Assembly: GCA_937884755.1 (NCBI GenBank)
Contig: CAKZYJ010000494.1
Location: 1-64,000, forward strand
Source of the DNA: an uncultured Flammeovirgaceae bacterium
Lineage (GTDB): Bacteria > Bacteroidota > Bacteroidia > Cytophagales > Cyclobacteriaceae
Reading direction: 5' to 3'
Length of the DNA stretch: 64,000 nucleotides
Position numbers and translations under genes: made by a program. Shown one piece after another: positions 9,201 to 17,460 of the stretch. How positions within the stretch are numbered: the stretch's first letter is position 1; each line of letters begins with the position of its first letter. The notes below the pieces were generated by a model, which was given only the letters and a program-made list of their open reading frames with translations, searched no databases and was not told the DNA's origin.

Positions 9201-10778
9201 AACGCTACTCCCGGAGTAGGACTGATCTCTCCCCCGCCCCACCACGACATTTACTCTATCGAAGATTTAGCCCAGTTGATCTACGACCTGAAGAACGCCA
9301 ATCGCGAAGCGCGGATCAATGTAAAGCTGGTAGCCTCAGCCGGAGTCGGTACTATTGCAGCCGGGGTAGCTAAAGCTCACGCCGATGTAGTACTTATCTC
9401 TGGTCACGACGGTGGAACAGGAGCATCACCTTTGAGTTCAGTACGCCACGCCGGAGTTGCCTGGGAACTAGGTCTGTCCGAAACCCATCAAACCCTGGTA
9501 AAGAATAATCTGCGCAGCCGCATTACAGTGCAGACTGACGGTCAGATTAAGACCGGACGCGATATTGCTATTGCTATTTTGCTGGGTGCTGAGGAATTTG
9601 GAGTTTCTACCGCCGCGCTAGTCACCGAAGGCTGCATCATGATGCGCAAGTGCCATTTGAATACCTGTCCGGTAGGCGTAGCTACGCAAGATCCCGAGCT
9701 ACGAGCGCTGTTTAGCGGAAAACCAGAGCATGTTATCAACCTGTTTACCTTCCTGGCCGAAGATCTACGGGAAATTATGGCTGAGTTAGGCTTCCGTACT
9801 GTAAACGAGATGATTGGGCAGGTAGACGTACTGGAGAAGCGCGACGATGTGAACCACTGGAAAGCCAAGAAAATTGACCTATCCCGAATTCTTTACAAGC
9901 CGGAAACCAGGCCCAACGTAGGTATCTACAAGCAACAGGAGCAAGATCACGGCATTGATGAGGTACTGGATTGGGATTTGATTGAGGCCGCTCTGCCCGC
10001 GTTGGAAGAATTAGAACCGGTGAAGAATGATTTTCGCCTAATCAATACTAACCGTTCGGTAGGGACCATGCTCTCTAATGAGGTTTCCAAGAAGTTCGGT
10101 AGCCCGGGGTTACCCCCCGGCACCATTCATTTTACCTTTAAAGGCTCGGCCGGACAAAGCTTTGCGGCCTTTACTACTAAGGGTATCCGGTTTGAACTGG
10201 AAGGTGAAGCCAACGATTATTTTGGCAAAGGTTTATCGGGCAGCGAGCTGATCATATACCCTCACCGTGAGTCAAAGTACGTACCCGAAGAAAACATGAT
10301 TATCGGTAACGTAGCCTTCTATGGGGCCACTTCTGGCGAAGCCTACATCCGAGGTCAGGCTGGTGAACGCTTCTGCGTTCGCAACTCCGGGGTGAAGGCT
10401 GTGGTAGAAGGTATTGGCGACCATGGTTGCGAGTACATGACTGGCGGTACGGTAGTGGTACTAGGCCGAACCGGCCGAAACTTTGGTGCGGGTATGAGTG
10501 GCGGTATGGCGTTTGTCTACGACGATGAACAACGCTTTCCGGCCTACTGTAACCATGAACAGGTTGACCTGGAAACAATGACTGATGAAGACGAGAATAC
10601 GGTGGTATCTATGCTTCAAAAACACGCTGAGTACACGGGTAGTATGGTGGCTCAGCGCATGCTAACAAACTGGGCACTAAGCCGTAATCACTTCATAAAA
10701 GTAATGCCGCGTGAATACAAGGCCGCTCTCGAGAAGCGACGGGCACAACAGGAGAATAAAACACAAGTAAAAGTATAA
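6243..10778 (+). CDS. gltB: Glutamate synthase (NADPH-type) large subunit
   Basis: GltB transfers the amide nitrogen of glutamine to 2-oxoglutarate, giving two glutamates. The ORF track starts at tandem TTG codons (6213), but I prefer the ATG at 6243, which gives 1511 residues and a short propeptide. The catalytic Cys of the class II glutamine amidotransferase lies in EHDACGIGF, about residue 18 from this ATG, and is expected to become residue 1 after processing. The central FMN-binding synthase domain includes GEGGEDEIRF and PGEGGQLPGHKV. The [3Fe-4S] cysteines lie in CHLNTCPVG. The C-terminal GXGXG beta-helix includes GHDGCEY-like repeats (GDHGCEYMTGGTVVVLG). gltD follows after 104 nt. Confidence 0.97.
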   Translation: MRSSPPSLYDSTFEHDACGIGFVAHLQGKKSHSIVDDAIIMLQNMEHRGACGCEPDTGDGAGILVQKPHRFFQEKAEFDIPNFDQYGVAMIFFPANGAQREECRKHFDRIIDELGLELIGYRSVPTNNQSLGRSAKLVEHRIEQAFIRWKEVPSADPMALERRLYVLKNYASHTIHRKVADTEDTFYIASCSYKTIVYKGQLTTFQLRPYYLDLQHPSFDTALALVHSRFSTNTFPKWKLAQPFRFIAHNGEINTIRGNVNWMRSKEALLKSTLFTDEELEKLMPICNSAFSDSANLDLAVQLLHMGGRSLPHVMMMLIPEAWQDNDLMGDPKKAFYEYYASMMEPWDGPASICFTDGELVGATLDRNGLRPSRYLLTEDDKLIMSSEAGALPVDESKVTLKGRLKPGRMFVADLSEGRIISDQEIKERICSEKPYRDWLNEHQYFLDELPEPLHVNGQDTHSSDQLPLLTRQLAMGFTTEDLKVILAPMVDKSKEPIGSMGADTPLAALSSQSQHIANYFKQLFAQVSNPPIDPIREKLVMSLFTSLGSTKNILNETPEHCQQIKLKQPVLTNEQLKRIKYLQHPAFTVQVLKAVFPATGETGALEQAMEKLSTEAEQAVCNGANILVISDRAFNEDQAPIPSLMATGAVHHHLIRSGLRAKTSLVVEAGDVRETHHLATLIGYGAHAINPYLAFASIADLQQRGLIHNDKPLEKLNKRFIKAVNAGLLKIFSKMGISTIQSYHGAQSFEALGISQFVIDKCFAGTVTRIGGVEFDDLAEEVLVRHRLAFPQEALETTRLEVGGVYQWKRRGEYHMLNPQTIHLLQQATRKNDYKLYKQYAEIINQRSGQLATLRGLMQFKKRNSIPLGEVESKESIFKRFATGAMSFGSLSHEAHSTLAIAMNRIGGKSNSGEGGEDEIRFERKPNGDWERSAIKQVASGRFGVTSNYLTNANELQIKMAQGAKPGEGGQLPGHKVDDWIGRVRNATPGVGLISPPPHHDIYSIEDLAQLIYDLKNANREARINVKLVASAGVGTIAAGVAKAHADVVLISGHDGGTGASPLSSVRHAGVAWELGLSETHQTLVKNNLRSRITVQTDGQIKTGRDIAIAILLGAEEFGVSTAALVTEGCIMMRKCHLNTCPVGVATQDPELRALFSGKPEHVINLFTFLAEDLREIMAELGFRTVNEMIGQVDVLEKRDDVNHWKAKKIDLSRILYKPETRPNVGIYKQQEQDHGIDEVLDWDLIEAALPALEELEPVKNDFRLINTNRSVGTMLSNEVSKKFGSPGLPPGTIHFTFKGSAGQSFAAFTTKGIRFELEGEANDYFGKGLSGSELIIYPHRESKYVPEENMIIGNVAFYGATSGEAYIRGQAGERFCVRNSGVKAVVEGIGDHGCEYMTGGTVVVLGRTGRNFGAGMSGGMAFVYDDEQRFPAYCNHEQVDLETMTDEDENTVVSMLQKHAEYTGSMVAQRMLTNWALSRNHFIKVMPREYKAALEKRRAQQENKTQVKV

Positions 10779-10882
10779 GCCGAAGATTAGGACTTGAATT
10801 CTAGGTTTAGAAAAGTAGGTGTACCAGAGTCTGACACTTAACCTCTAACCTCCAATATCTGATCTTCAAAACCCGATCTACT

Positions 10883-12367
10883 ATGGGAAAACCAACTGGA
10901 TTTAAAGAGTTCAACCGGGAACTGCCGCAGGCGCGTGATCCCAAAGAGCGTATTAATGATTACAAGGAGCTATATCTGGATTTCGACGATAAAAAAACGA
11001 AAAAGCAGGCGGCTCGTTGTATGGACTGCGGTATACCATTTTGTCATAACGGCTGTCCATTGGGCAATAACATTCCCGAATTCAACGATGCAGTATACGA
11101 AGAGAACTGGGAGCTGGCTGCCCAGATTCTTCACTCTACTAACAACTTTCCTGAGTTTACCGGACGAATTTGCCCTGCTCCCTGCGAGGCCTCCTGCGTA
11201 CTGGGAATTATCAAGCCCCCGGTAGCTATTGAGCATATCGAGAAATCTATTGCTGAAAAGGCCTTTGAGCTAGGACTAATACAGCCCCAGCCACCTAAGG
11301 TGCGCACCGGAAAAAAGATTGCCATTGTCGGCTCCGGCCCAGCTGGGTTAGCCGCGGCCGCCCAACTCAATAAAGCCGGCCATTGGGTTACCCTATTTGA
11401 AAAAGACAAGCGAATCGGAGGATTGCTACGCTATGGTATCCCTGATTTTAAAATGGAGAAGTGGGTCATCGACCGTCGCTTGGCCGTGATGGAAGAAGAA
11501 GGAGTTGTTTTTAAAACCAGTGTGCATGTTGGTAAGGATATTACGGCTGAGCAATTAGAAGATGAATTTGACGCGGTAGTCATTACTACCGGAGCAGGTG
11601 TTCCGCGTGACCTACCCATTCCTGGCCGCGAACTGAAGGGAGTGCACTACGCCATGGAATTCCTTACGCAGCAGAATAAGCGGGTATCCAGCGACTGGCT
11701 CACGAACGACTCTGATATTTGGGCTACTGATAAGCACGTGGTAGTAATTGGTGGTGGCGATACCGGCTCCGATTGCGTAGGCACCTCCAATCGGCATCGG
11801 GCCGCTTCAGTGACTCAGATTGAATTAATGCCCAAACCGCCTACTGAGCGAGATGAAGACAATCCCTGGCCACAGTGGCCGATGATCCTACGTACCTCCT
11901 CCTCCCACGAAGAAGGAGCCGAGCGCAATTGGTCCATCATGACTAAAGAATTTGTACACGATGGGCAAGGAAACGTGAAAGGGCTGAAGCTGGCCAAACT
12001 AGAATGGAAGGTAAGTGAGCGGGATGGAAGACCTATGTTCGAAGAAATTCCTGGCAGTGAGTACGAAATTCCCTGCGATTTGGCTTTATTGGCTATCGGA
12101 TTCATGCACACCCAACGCCACGGGCTATTGGAAGATTTAGGAGTAGAGTTAGACCAACGAGGCAATATCGCCGCTGAAGAAGGCCGTTATCAGACCAATA
12201 AGCCTCACATTTTCACTGCGGGTGATGCCCGCCGGGGACAGTCGCTAGTAGTATGGGCTATTGCCGAAGGGCGTGAGGCTGCCCGAGCGGTAGACTTATA
12301 CTTGATGGGACACTCCGAACTGGAAGCTAGAGATGATTCACCCCTCAAAATTTCTAAGGCGGGGTAA
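10883..12367 (+). CDS. gltD: Glutamate synthase small subunit
   Basis: GltD is the FAD-containing beta subunit that passes electrons from NAD(P)H to GltB. The 494-residue protein has the N-terminal iron-sulfur cysteine clusters CMDCGIPFCHNGCPLG and CPAPCEASC. An FAD-binding GSGPAGLAAAAQL motif is near residue 150, and the NAD(P)H-binding GGGDTGSDC motif is near residue 293. LLAIGFMHTQ and FTAGDARRGQSLVVWAI near the end complete the FAD site. It lies in an operon with gltB and is closed by a strong hairpin terminator about 30 nt after its stop. Confidence 0.96.
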   Translation: MGKPTGFKEFNRELPQARDPKERINDYKELYLDFDDKKTKKQAARCMDCGIPFCHNGCPLGNNIPEFNDAVYEENWELAAQILHSTNNFPEFTGRICPAPCEASCVLGIIKPPVAIEHIEKSIAEKAFELGLIQPQPPKVRTGKKIAIVGSGPAGLAAAAQLNKAGHWVTLFEKDKRIGGLLRYGIPDFKMEKWVIDRRLAVMEEEGVVFKTSVHVGKDITAEQLEDEFDAVVITTGAGVPRDLPIPGRELKGVHYAMEFLTQQNKRVSSDWLTNDSDIWATDKHVVVIGGGDTGSDCVGTSNRHRAASVTQIELMPKPPTERDEDNPWPQWPMILRTSSSHEEGAERNWSIMTKEFVHDGQGNVKGLKLAKLEWKVSERDGRPMFEEIPGSEYEIPCDLALLAIGFMHTQRHGLLEDLGVELDQRGNIAAEEGRYQTNKPHIFTAGDARRGQSLVVWAIAEGREAARAVDLYLMGHSELEARDDSPLKISKAG

Positions 12368-12399
12368 TATCATACCTTACGACAAGCTAAAACTATCTC

Positions 12400-12432
12400 A
12401 AAACAGTTAGCATTTCGTTAGCTGTTTTTTTG
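12400..12432 (+). terminator. Rho-independent terminator of gltBD
   Basis: AAAACAGTTAGC and GTTAGCTGTTTT form a stem of about 12 bp (two G-T wobbles) around loop ATTTC, followed directly by a run of seven Ts. It sits 33 nt after the gltD stop on the same strand. Confidence 0.85.
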
Positions 12433-12471
12433 TTGTGTCAAAATACTTACCTTATCAGAAACTCCTGGCTC

Positions 12472-13797
12472 ATGAGATGGTGGTTTCTACTTTTCGTATT
12501 CGTTCTCGGTACCAATACAATCCTTGCCCAAATTAAACTAGTTAAGATTGATGAGGGAAAGCGGAATTATTGGCCTTGAGAGCCTTCCATAGCAATTAAT
12601 CCCCTTCAACCTAAACAAATCGTAGCCGGTAGTGTACTGAGTAATGTTTACTTTTCGAGAGATGCTGGGGTAAGTTGGAATGTCGATACAATCCGTTCGC
12701 CTTACGGAGTTTGGGGCGACCCCTGCTTACTAGCTGACTACAATAATCATTTTTTTTACTTTCACCTATCCTCGCCGGGTAATCAAGGGAGGAACGCCGA
12801 AAGTTGGCTGGACCGAATTGTATGCCAACGCTCTAGTGACGGAGGGCGCACCTGGAGCTCAGGTGCTAGTATCGGTTACCACCCAAACCACAATCAAGAT
12901 AAAGAATGGGCGACAGTGGACCCACAAAATAATCATCTCTACGTAAGTTGGACGGAGTTTGAAGAGTACGGTAGTACTGATCCTGAAGATAGTTCCTCTA
13001 TTGTTATAGCTAAATCTACTGATGCTGGAGAAACTTGGAGTGAACCAATACGGATTAATCAGAAAGCAGGTAATTGCCTGGATGATGACCAAACCGTAGA
13101 GGGAGCAGTACCCGCCGTGGGCCCTGCTGGGCAAGTATACGTGGCCTGGGCTAATAACGATACGCTTTATTTTGATCGCTCTACCGACGGGGGAAATACC
13201 TGGCTAGATAGAGATATCATAGTTGCCCAACAACCAGGGGGCTGGAGCCAATCAGTAGCCGGATTAGCGCGCTGCAATGGTATGCCAGTCACAGTATGTG
13301 ACCTGAGTGATAGTCCTTACCAGGGTACGATCTACGTAAACTGGACTGATCAGCGAAACGGTAGCGACGATATTGATGTTTGGTTAAGTCGTTCAACCGA
13401 TCAGGGAAATACCTGGTCAGAACCATTACGAGTGAATAATGATGAAGCCGGTCATCAACAGTTTTTAACCTGGATGGCAATTGACCCTACAACGGGCTAC
13501 TTGTATGTAGTTTTTTACGATCGCCGTAATACCAGTGGAACTGATACTGATGTGTTTTTAGCCTATTCTACCAATGGTGGAAATCATTTCACTAATGTCA
13601 AGCTCACTGACCAGCCTTTCAAAATAGACAGTTCAACGGTATTTTTTGGCGATTATAACAACGTCACTGCGTACGATCAGCGTATTTACCCCATTTGGAC
13701 GCAGCAAAAAGGAAAGAAACTCAGCATCTGGACCGCTCTAATTCAGCATCAGGATTTGGAAGAAGCAGTAACAAAAACTGGAAAAGAAGCCCAATAG
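12472..13797 (+). pseudogene. Exo-sialidase-like BNR/Asp-box beta-propeller protein, interrupted by in-frame TGA
   Basis: The ORF track gives only the 293-residue 3' part from a GTG at 12916. The same frame extends upstream without other stops to an ATG at 12472 that encodes a good signal peptide (MRWWFLLFVFVLGTNTILAQ). A single TGA at 12577-12579 interrupts it, between ...NYWP and EPSIAINP. Related exported BNR proteins commonly read WEPSIAINP here, so TGG to TGA is the simplest explanation. Six Asp-box-like units are visible (SRDAGVSW, SSDGGRTW, STDAGETW, STDGGNTW, STDQGNTW, STNGGNHF). Full length would be about 441 codons. It resembles sialidase-fold propellers, but catalytic arginines were not confirmed and the substrate is unknown. 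It may be a recent pseudogene or a sequencing error. Confidence 0.75.
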
Positions 13798-13907
13798 CAA
13801 AACCCACTTTCTTTTTAACCTAATAACTAAGGCAATTTTAGTGCATCTATTCTAAAAAAGTAAGATGCTTCCACTATTTTGCACAGTCGTTAATCAAACA
13901 AGATAGA

Positions 13908-16439
13908 ATGCATCGCTTCTTACTTTTACTTACTTGTTGGCTATTAAATGAAACAGCCGTAGCTCAGATACCAAGCCCTCAAGAATTTTTAGGTTATAAC
14001 CTAGGAGAAAGATTTACCCGCTACGACCGGGTTATTGACTACTTTGAAGAAGTAGCCGAAACCGCCGATCATATATCCCTGACTACTTACGGCGAAACCA
14101 ACGAACACCGACCTCTGGTAGTCGCTTACGTAACTTCTCCTGAAAACGCTGCGCAATTGGAGGCTATCCGCCAAGCTAACCTTGCGCGCACGGGCCTAGC
14201 CGAAGTGGATAACGAAGCATTTGATAATTTATCTATTGTGTGGCTTAGCTATAATGTGCACGGTAACGAAGCGGTTGCTACTGAATCTGCCATAGGTGTA
14301 CTCTACGAACTAGCGAGTGGACAGAGTCCCCAGGCGGCCGAATGGCTAGAGAATACGGTAGTCATCATTGATCCTTGCTTAAATCCTGACGGGCACGACC
14401 GCTACGTAAACTGGTACAATCAGAAGGCAAACGCTACACCTAATCCCCAACCCAAATCCTGGGAGCATGATGAACCCTGGCCAGGTGGGCGAATGAATCA
14501 TTATCTGTTTGACCTGAACCGCGACTGGGCCTGGGCTACCCAAAAAGAAACCCGCGAGCGGCTAGCACTATATAACCAGTGGTTGCCTCACATCCATGCC
14601 GACTATCACGAGCAAGGAGTGAACAGTCCGTACTACTTTGCCCCAGCAGCTGAACCCTACCACGCCATCATCACCGACTGGCAGCGAGAGTTGCAAACTG
14701 TGATTGGAAAAAACAATGCTCGCTACTTTGACGAAGCTGGCTGGCTCTACTTCACTCGCGAACGTTTTGATCTGCTGTACCCCAGCTACGGAGATACCTA
14801 CCCTACCTTCAACGGGGCCATTGGGATGACCTACGAGCAGGGCGGTTCGGGACGGGCCGGATTAGCCGTAATTACCGCAGAGGGCGATACCCTCACCTTA
14901 AAAGACCGTATTGACCACCACATCACCACCAGCTTATCCACTATTGAAGTTGCCTCTCAGAACGCTGGCCGTATTGTACAGGAATTTACCGATTTCTTTG
15001 AGAAATCGCGGCAGGGCGATTTTAGCATCTATTCTAGCTACGTAGTGAAGTCTGGTAACAACTCGGAAAAAATCAAAGATCTCCGTTTGCTGCTAGACAG
15101 ACATCAGATTGAGTACAGCGAAAGTACCGCTGCTCGCCGTCTTTCCGGGTTCAGCTACCAGCAAGACCGGGAGATTGACTTCCAACTGGAAGAAGGTGAC
15201 TTGGTGATTTCATCCAGTCAGCCTAAATCGGTACTACTACAAACGCTGTTTGAGCCCGAAGCTGAGCTTGCTGATTCTATTACCTACGACATCACCGCCT
15301 GGGCCATTCCTTACGCCTACGATTTAGACGCCTACGCGCTTGATACCAAAATCAATTCTGTTCAGGAAGTAATCGAAGATACTTTTGCACCCCAGCAGGT
15401 AAGTGAACCAGCCTACGCCTACGTGAGCCGCTGGAACGGCGTTCAGGATGCTCAATTTCTGTCTGAGCTTATTAAGCAGGGAATAAAGGTACGTTACTCC
15501 CAACGGGATTTTTCTCTAGAAGGACGGGCCTTTGATGCTGGAGCACTGATCATTACCCGTGCCAACAATCGCTCGCTCGGCGAACTGTTTGACCAGAAAA
15601 TTATCAGCTTAGCCAATAGGCTACAGCAAGAAATTTTTCCAGTTCGCACCGGCTACGTAGAAAGCGGCTTTGATCTAGGGTCAGGCGAGATACGCTTCAT
15701 TGACCCTCCCAAGGTACTATTGGCTGCAGGCGAGGATGTATCGCCCTATGGCCTTGGAGAAATCTGGTACTACTTTGAGCAGGAAATTGAGTACCCGGTA
15801 TCAGTCATCAACACGGAGAGCTTAAAGAGTGTTGACCTATCGGATTATAACGTACTCATATTACCTAATGGGCGATATGCTCAACTGTTAGAGGGCGTTG
15901 ACCTGAGAGAGTGGATACAGCAGGGTGGAAAAGTAATAGCTTTAGAAAATGCTTTGTCCTACTTTGGAGGTAAAGAAGAATACCAACTCGCCGAGTACTC
16001 CGATGACCAGGAAAAAGTTAATCTCGAGCAACTTAAAGAAGATTTTCGGGAACGCCACCAACTTTCAGCATATGAGGAGCGGGAGCGACGCGGCATTAGC
16101 AATTATATTTCAGGAAGCATCTTTAAGCTGCGTTTAGATAATACCCATCCACTTAGTTTAGGTTATCCCGACCATTACTTTACACTCAAACGAGGAAATA
16201 GTCGCTACGGCTATTTGAAAGAAGGTTGGAATGTAGCTACCCTAACTAGTGCCGACGAGTTGATAAGTGGCTTCGCCGGAGTCGAGATTCAGAAGCAGTT
16301 GACTAATTCACTAATATTTGGAGTGGAAGAAATGGGGAACGGTAGTATTATCTATTTAGTAGACAACCCGCTGTTCCGAGCATTTTGGCAAAATGGCAAG
16401 TTACTATTTAGTAATGCACTATTTTTAGTTGGACAATAA
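13908..16439 (+). CDS. Secreted M14-family zinc carboxypeptidase (843 aa)
   Basis: This is an exported metallopeptidase that removes C-terminal residues or acts on related peptide substrates. The signal peptide ends near VAQ (residue 19). The M14 domain starts with RYDRVIDYFEEVAE. The zinc site HGNEA (HxxE) lies near residue 119, and the IDPCLNPDGHDRYVNW and FDLNRDWAW segments follow. The third zinc ligand is probably in HADYHEQGVNSPYYF. The likely catalytic Glu is in MTYEQGGSGRAG near residue 308. The 400-residue C-terminal part has a glutamine-amidotransferase-like fold appearance (VLLAAGEDVSPYGLGEIWYYFEQ, then NVLILPNG), as in other large Bacteroidota M14 proteins. A second protein of the same architecture lies at 23551-26181. 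Confidence 0.88.
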   Translation: MHRFLLLLTCWLLNETAVAQIPSPQEFLGYNLGERFTRYDRVIDYFEEVAETADHISLTTYGETNEHRPLVVAYVTSPENAAQLEAIRQANLARTGLAEVDNEAFDNLSIVWLSYNVHGNEAVATESAIGVLYELASGQSPQAAEWLENTVVIIDPCLNPDGHDRYVNWYNQKANATPNPQPKSWEHDEPWPGGRMNHYLFDLNRDWAWATQKETRERLALYNQWLPHIHADYHEQGVNSPYYFAPAAEPYHAIITDWQRELQTVIGKNNARYFDEAGWLYFTRERFDLLYPSYGDTYPTFNGAIGMTYEQGGSGRAGLAVITAEGDTLTLKDRIDHHITTSLSTIEVASQNAGRIVQEFTDFFEKSRQGDFSIYSSYVVKSGNNSEKIKDLRLLLDRHQIEYSESTAARRLSGFSYQQDREIDFQLEEGDLVISSSQPKSVLLQTLFEPEAELADSITYDITAWAIPYAYDLDAYALDTKINSVQEVIEDTFAPQQVSEPAYAYVSRWNGVQDAQFLSELIKQGIKVRYSQRDFSLEGRAFDAGALIITRANNRSLGELFDQKIISLANRLQQEIFPVRTGYVESGFDLGSGEIRFIDPPKVLLAAGEDVSPYGLGEIWYYFEQEIEYPVSVINTESLKSVDLSDYNVLILPNGRYAQLLEGVDLREWIQQGGKVIALENALSYFGGKEEYQLAEYSDDQEKVNLEQLKEDFRERHQLSAYEERERRGISNYISGSIFKLRLDNTHPLSLGYPDHYFTLKRGNSRYGYLKEGWNVATLTSADELISGFAGVEIQKQLTNSLIFGVEEMGNGSIIYLVDNPLFRAFWQNGKLLFSNALFLVGQ

Positions 16440-16458
16440 GCTGGCTGGTTAATCTCTG

Positions 16459-17346
16459 CTAGGGAGTTGGCACCAGAAAACCACGCTCTAGCATCCAGGC
16501 TTCGCAGAGTTCGGGCCAGGCCGAGAAGGCTGAGTAGCGGCTGCCCATCCCCAGGCCATGCCTCCCTTTCTCAAATACGTGTAGTTCGGCGGGAATATTC
16601 TTCTCCCGCAGGGCCAGGTAAAAGTAGATACTGTTTTCGGGCGGCACTCCCGTATCTTCGGTAGTGTGTACTAAGAAGGTAGGGGGAGTATCGGCTTTTA
16701 CCTGACGCTCATTGGAAAGTGAGGCTACCAGTTCGGCATCGGCATCTTCGCCGAGTAGTGAGCGTCGGGAACCTTTATGTTGATAATCTTCGGTAAAGGA
16801 AATCACCGGATAAAGTAGTACCATAAAATCAGGGCGGCTGCTTTGCAGATCGATTGGGTCGACAGCGTCAGCTCCGCCGGAATCTAAGTGTGTTCCCAGT
16901 GTTGAGGCCATATGTCCTCCGGCGGAAAATCCTAATACGCCAATCCGGTTAGGATCAATGCCCCATTCTTCTGCGTTGGCTCGTACGGTCCGGATGGCTC
17001 GCTTGCCATCATTCATAGGAATGGGATGTTTGTACCCGTTTTTCCCTAATCGGTAGGTTAATATGTAAGCTGAAACTCCAAAAGAGTTTAGCCACTGAGC
17101 AATCTGATGACCCTCGTGATCCATCGCCAACATGTTATACCCTCCGCCTGGGCACACTACTACCGCCGCGCCGGTAGCCATCGATGCCGATGCAGGATAG
17201 CGAATTAGCGATGGCATATCCTTTTCTTCAGTACCGGTAGCTCCGGGAGCACCTTCCGGCCACAACCGTAGGGTGTCGGGAGATGATTGAGCTAATACAT
17301 TAGCCAGTGTAAAAAAGCTGATTAGTAAGAAGAGAAAAATTTTCAT
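16459..17346 (-). CDS. Secreted alpha/beta hydrolase (esterase, BD-FAE/acetyl-esterase type)
   Basis: The 295-residue exported protein has a signal peptide ending at VLAQ (about residue 20). Motif CPGGGYNML is the oxyanion-hole HGGG-like segment. The nucleophile elbow is GFSAGGHMAS near residue 145, the acid is in HTTEDTGVPPEN, and the catalytic His is in GRHGLGMG near the C-terminus. This is the pattern of bacterial acetyl-xylan or feruloyl esterase-like enzymes that deacylate plant polysaccharides. The exact substrate cannot be read from sequence. It is convergent with the upstream M14 gene. Confidence 0.88.
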   Translation of the reverse strand: MKIFLFLLISFFTLANVLAQSSPDTLRLWPEGAPGATGTEEKDMPSLIRYPASASMATGAAVVVCPGGGYNMLAMDHEGHQIAQWLNSFGVSAYILTYRLGKNGYKHPIPMNDGKRAIRTVRANAEEWGIDPNRIGVLGFSAGGHMASTLGTHLDSGGADAVDPIDLQSSRPDFMVLLYPVISFTEDYQHKGSRRSLLGEDADAELVASLSNERQVKADTPPTFLVHTTEDTGVPPENSIYFYLALREKNIPAELHVFEKGRHGLGMGSRYSAFSAWPELCEAWMLERGFLVPTP

Positions 17347-17460
17347 GTGATGTGCAGATTAGGAACTTTATGTTACAAATTTTTGCGTGAGTTTTCAAAA
17401 ATCTACTTGTATACTCATACTGTGGGTTATACCCAGTTTGAATTACAACCAATTGATTTC

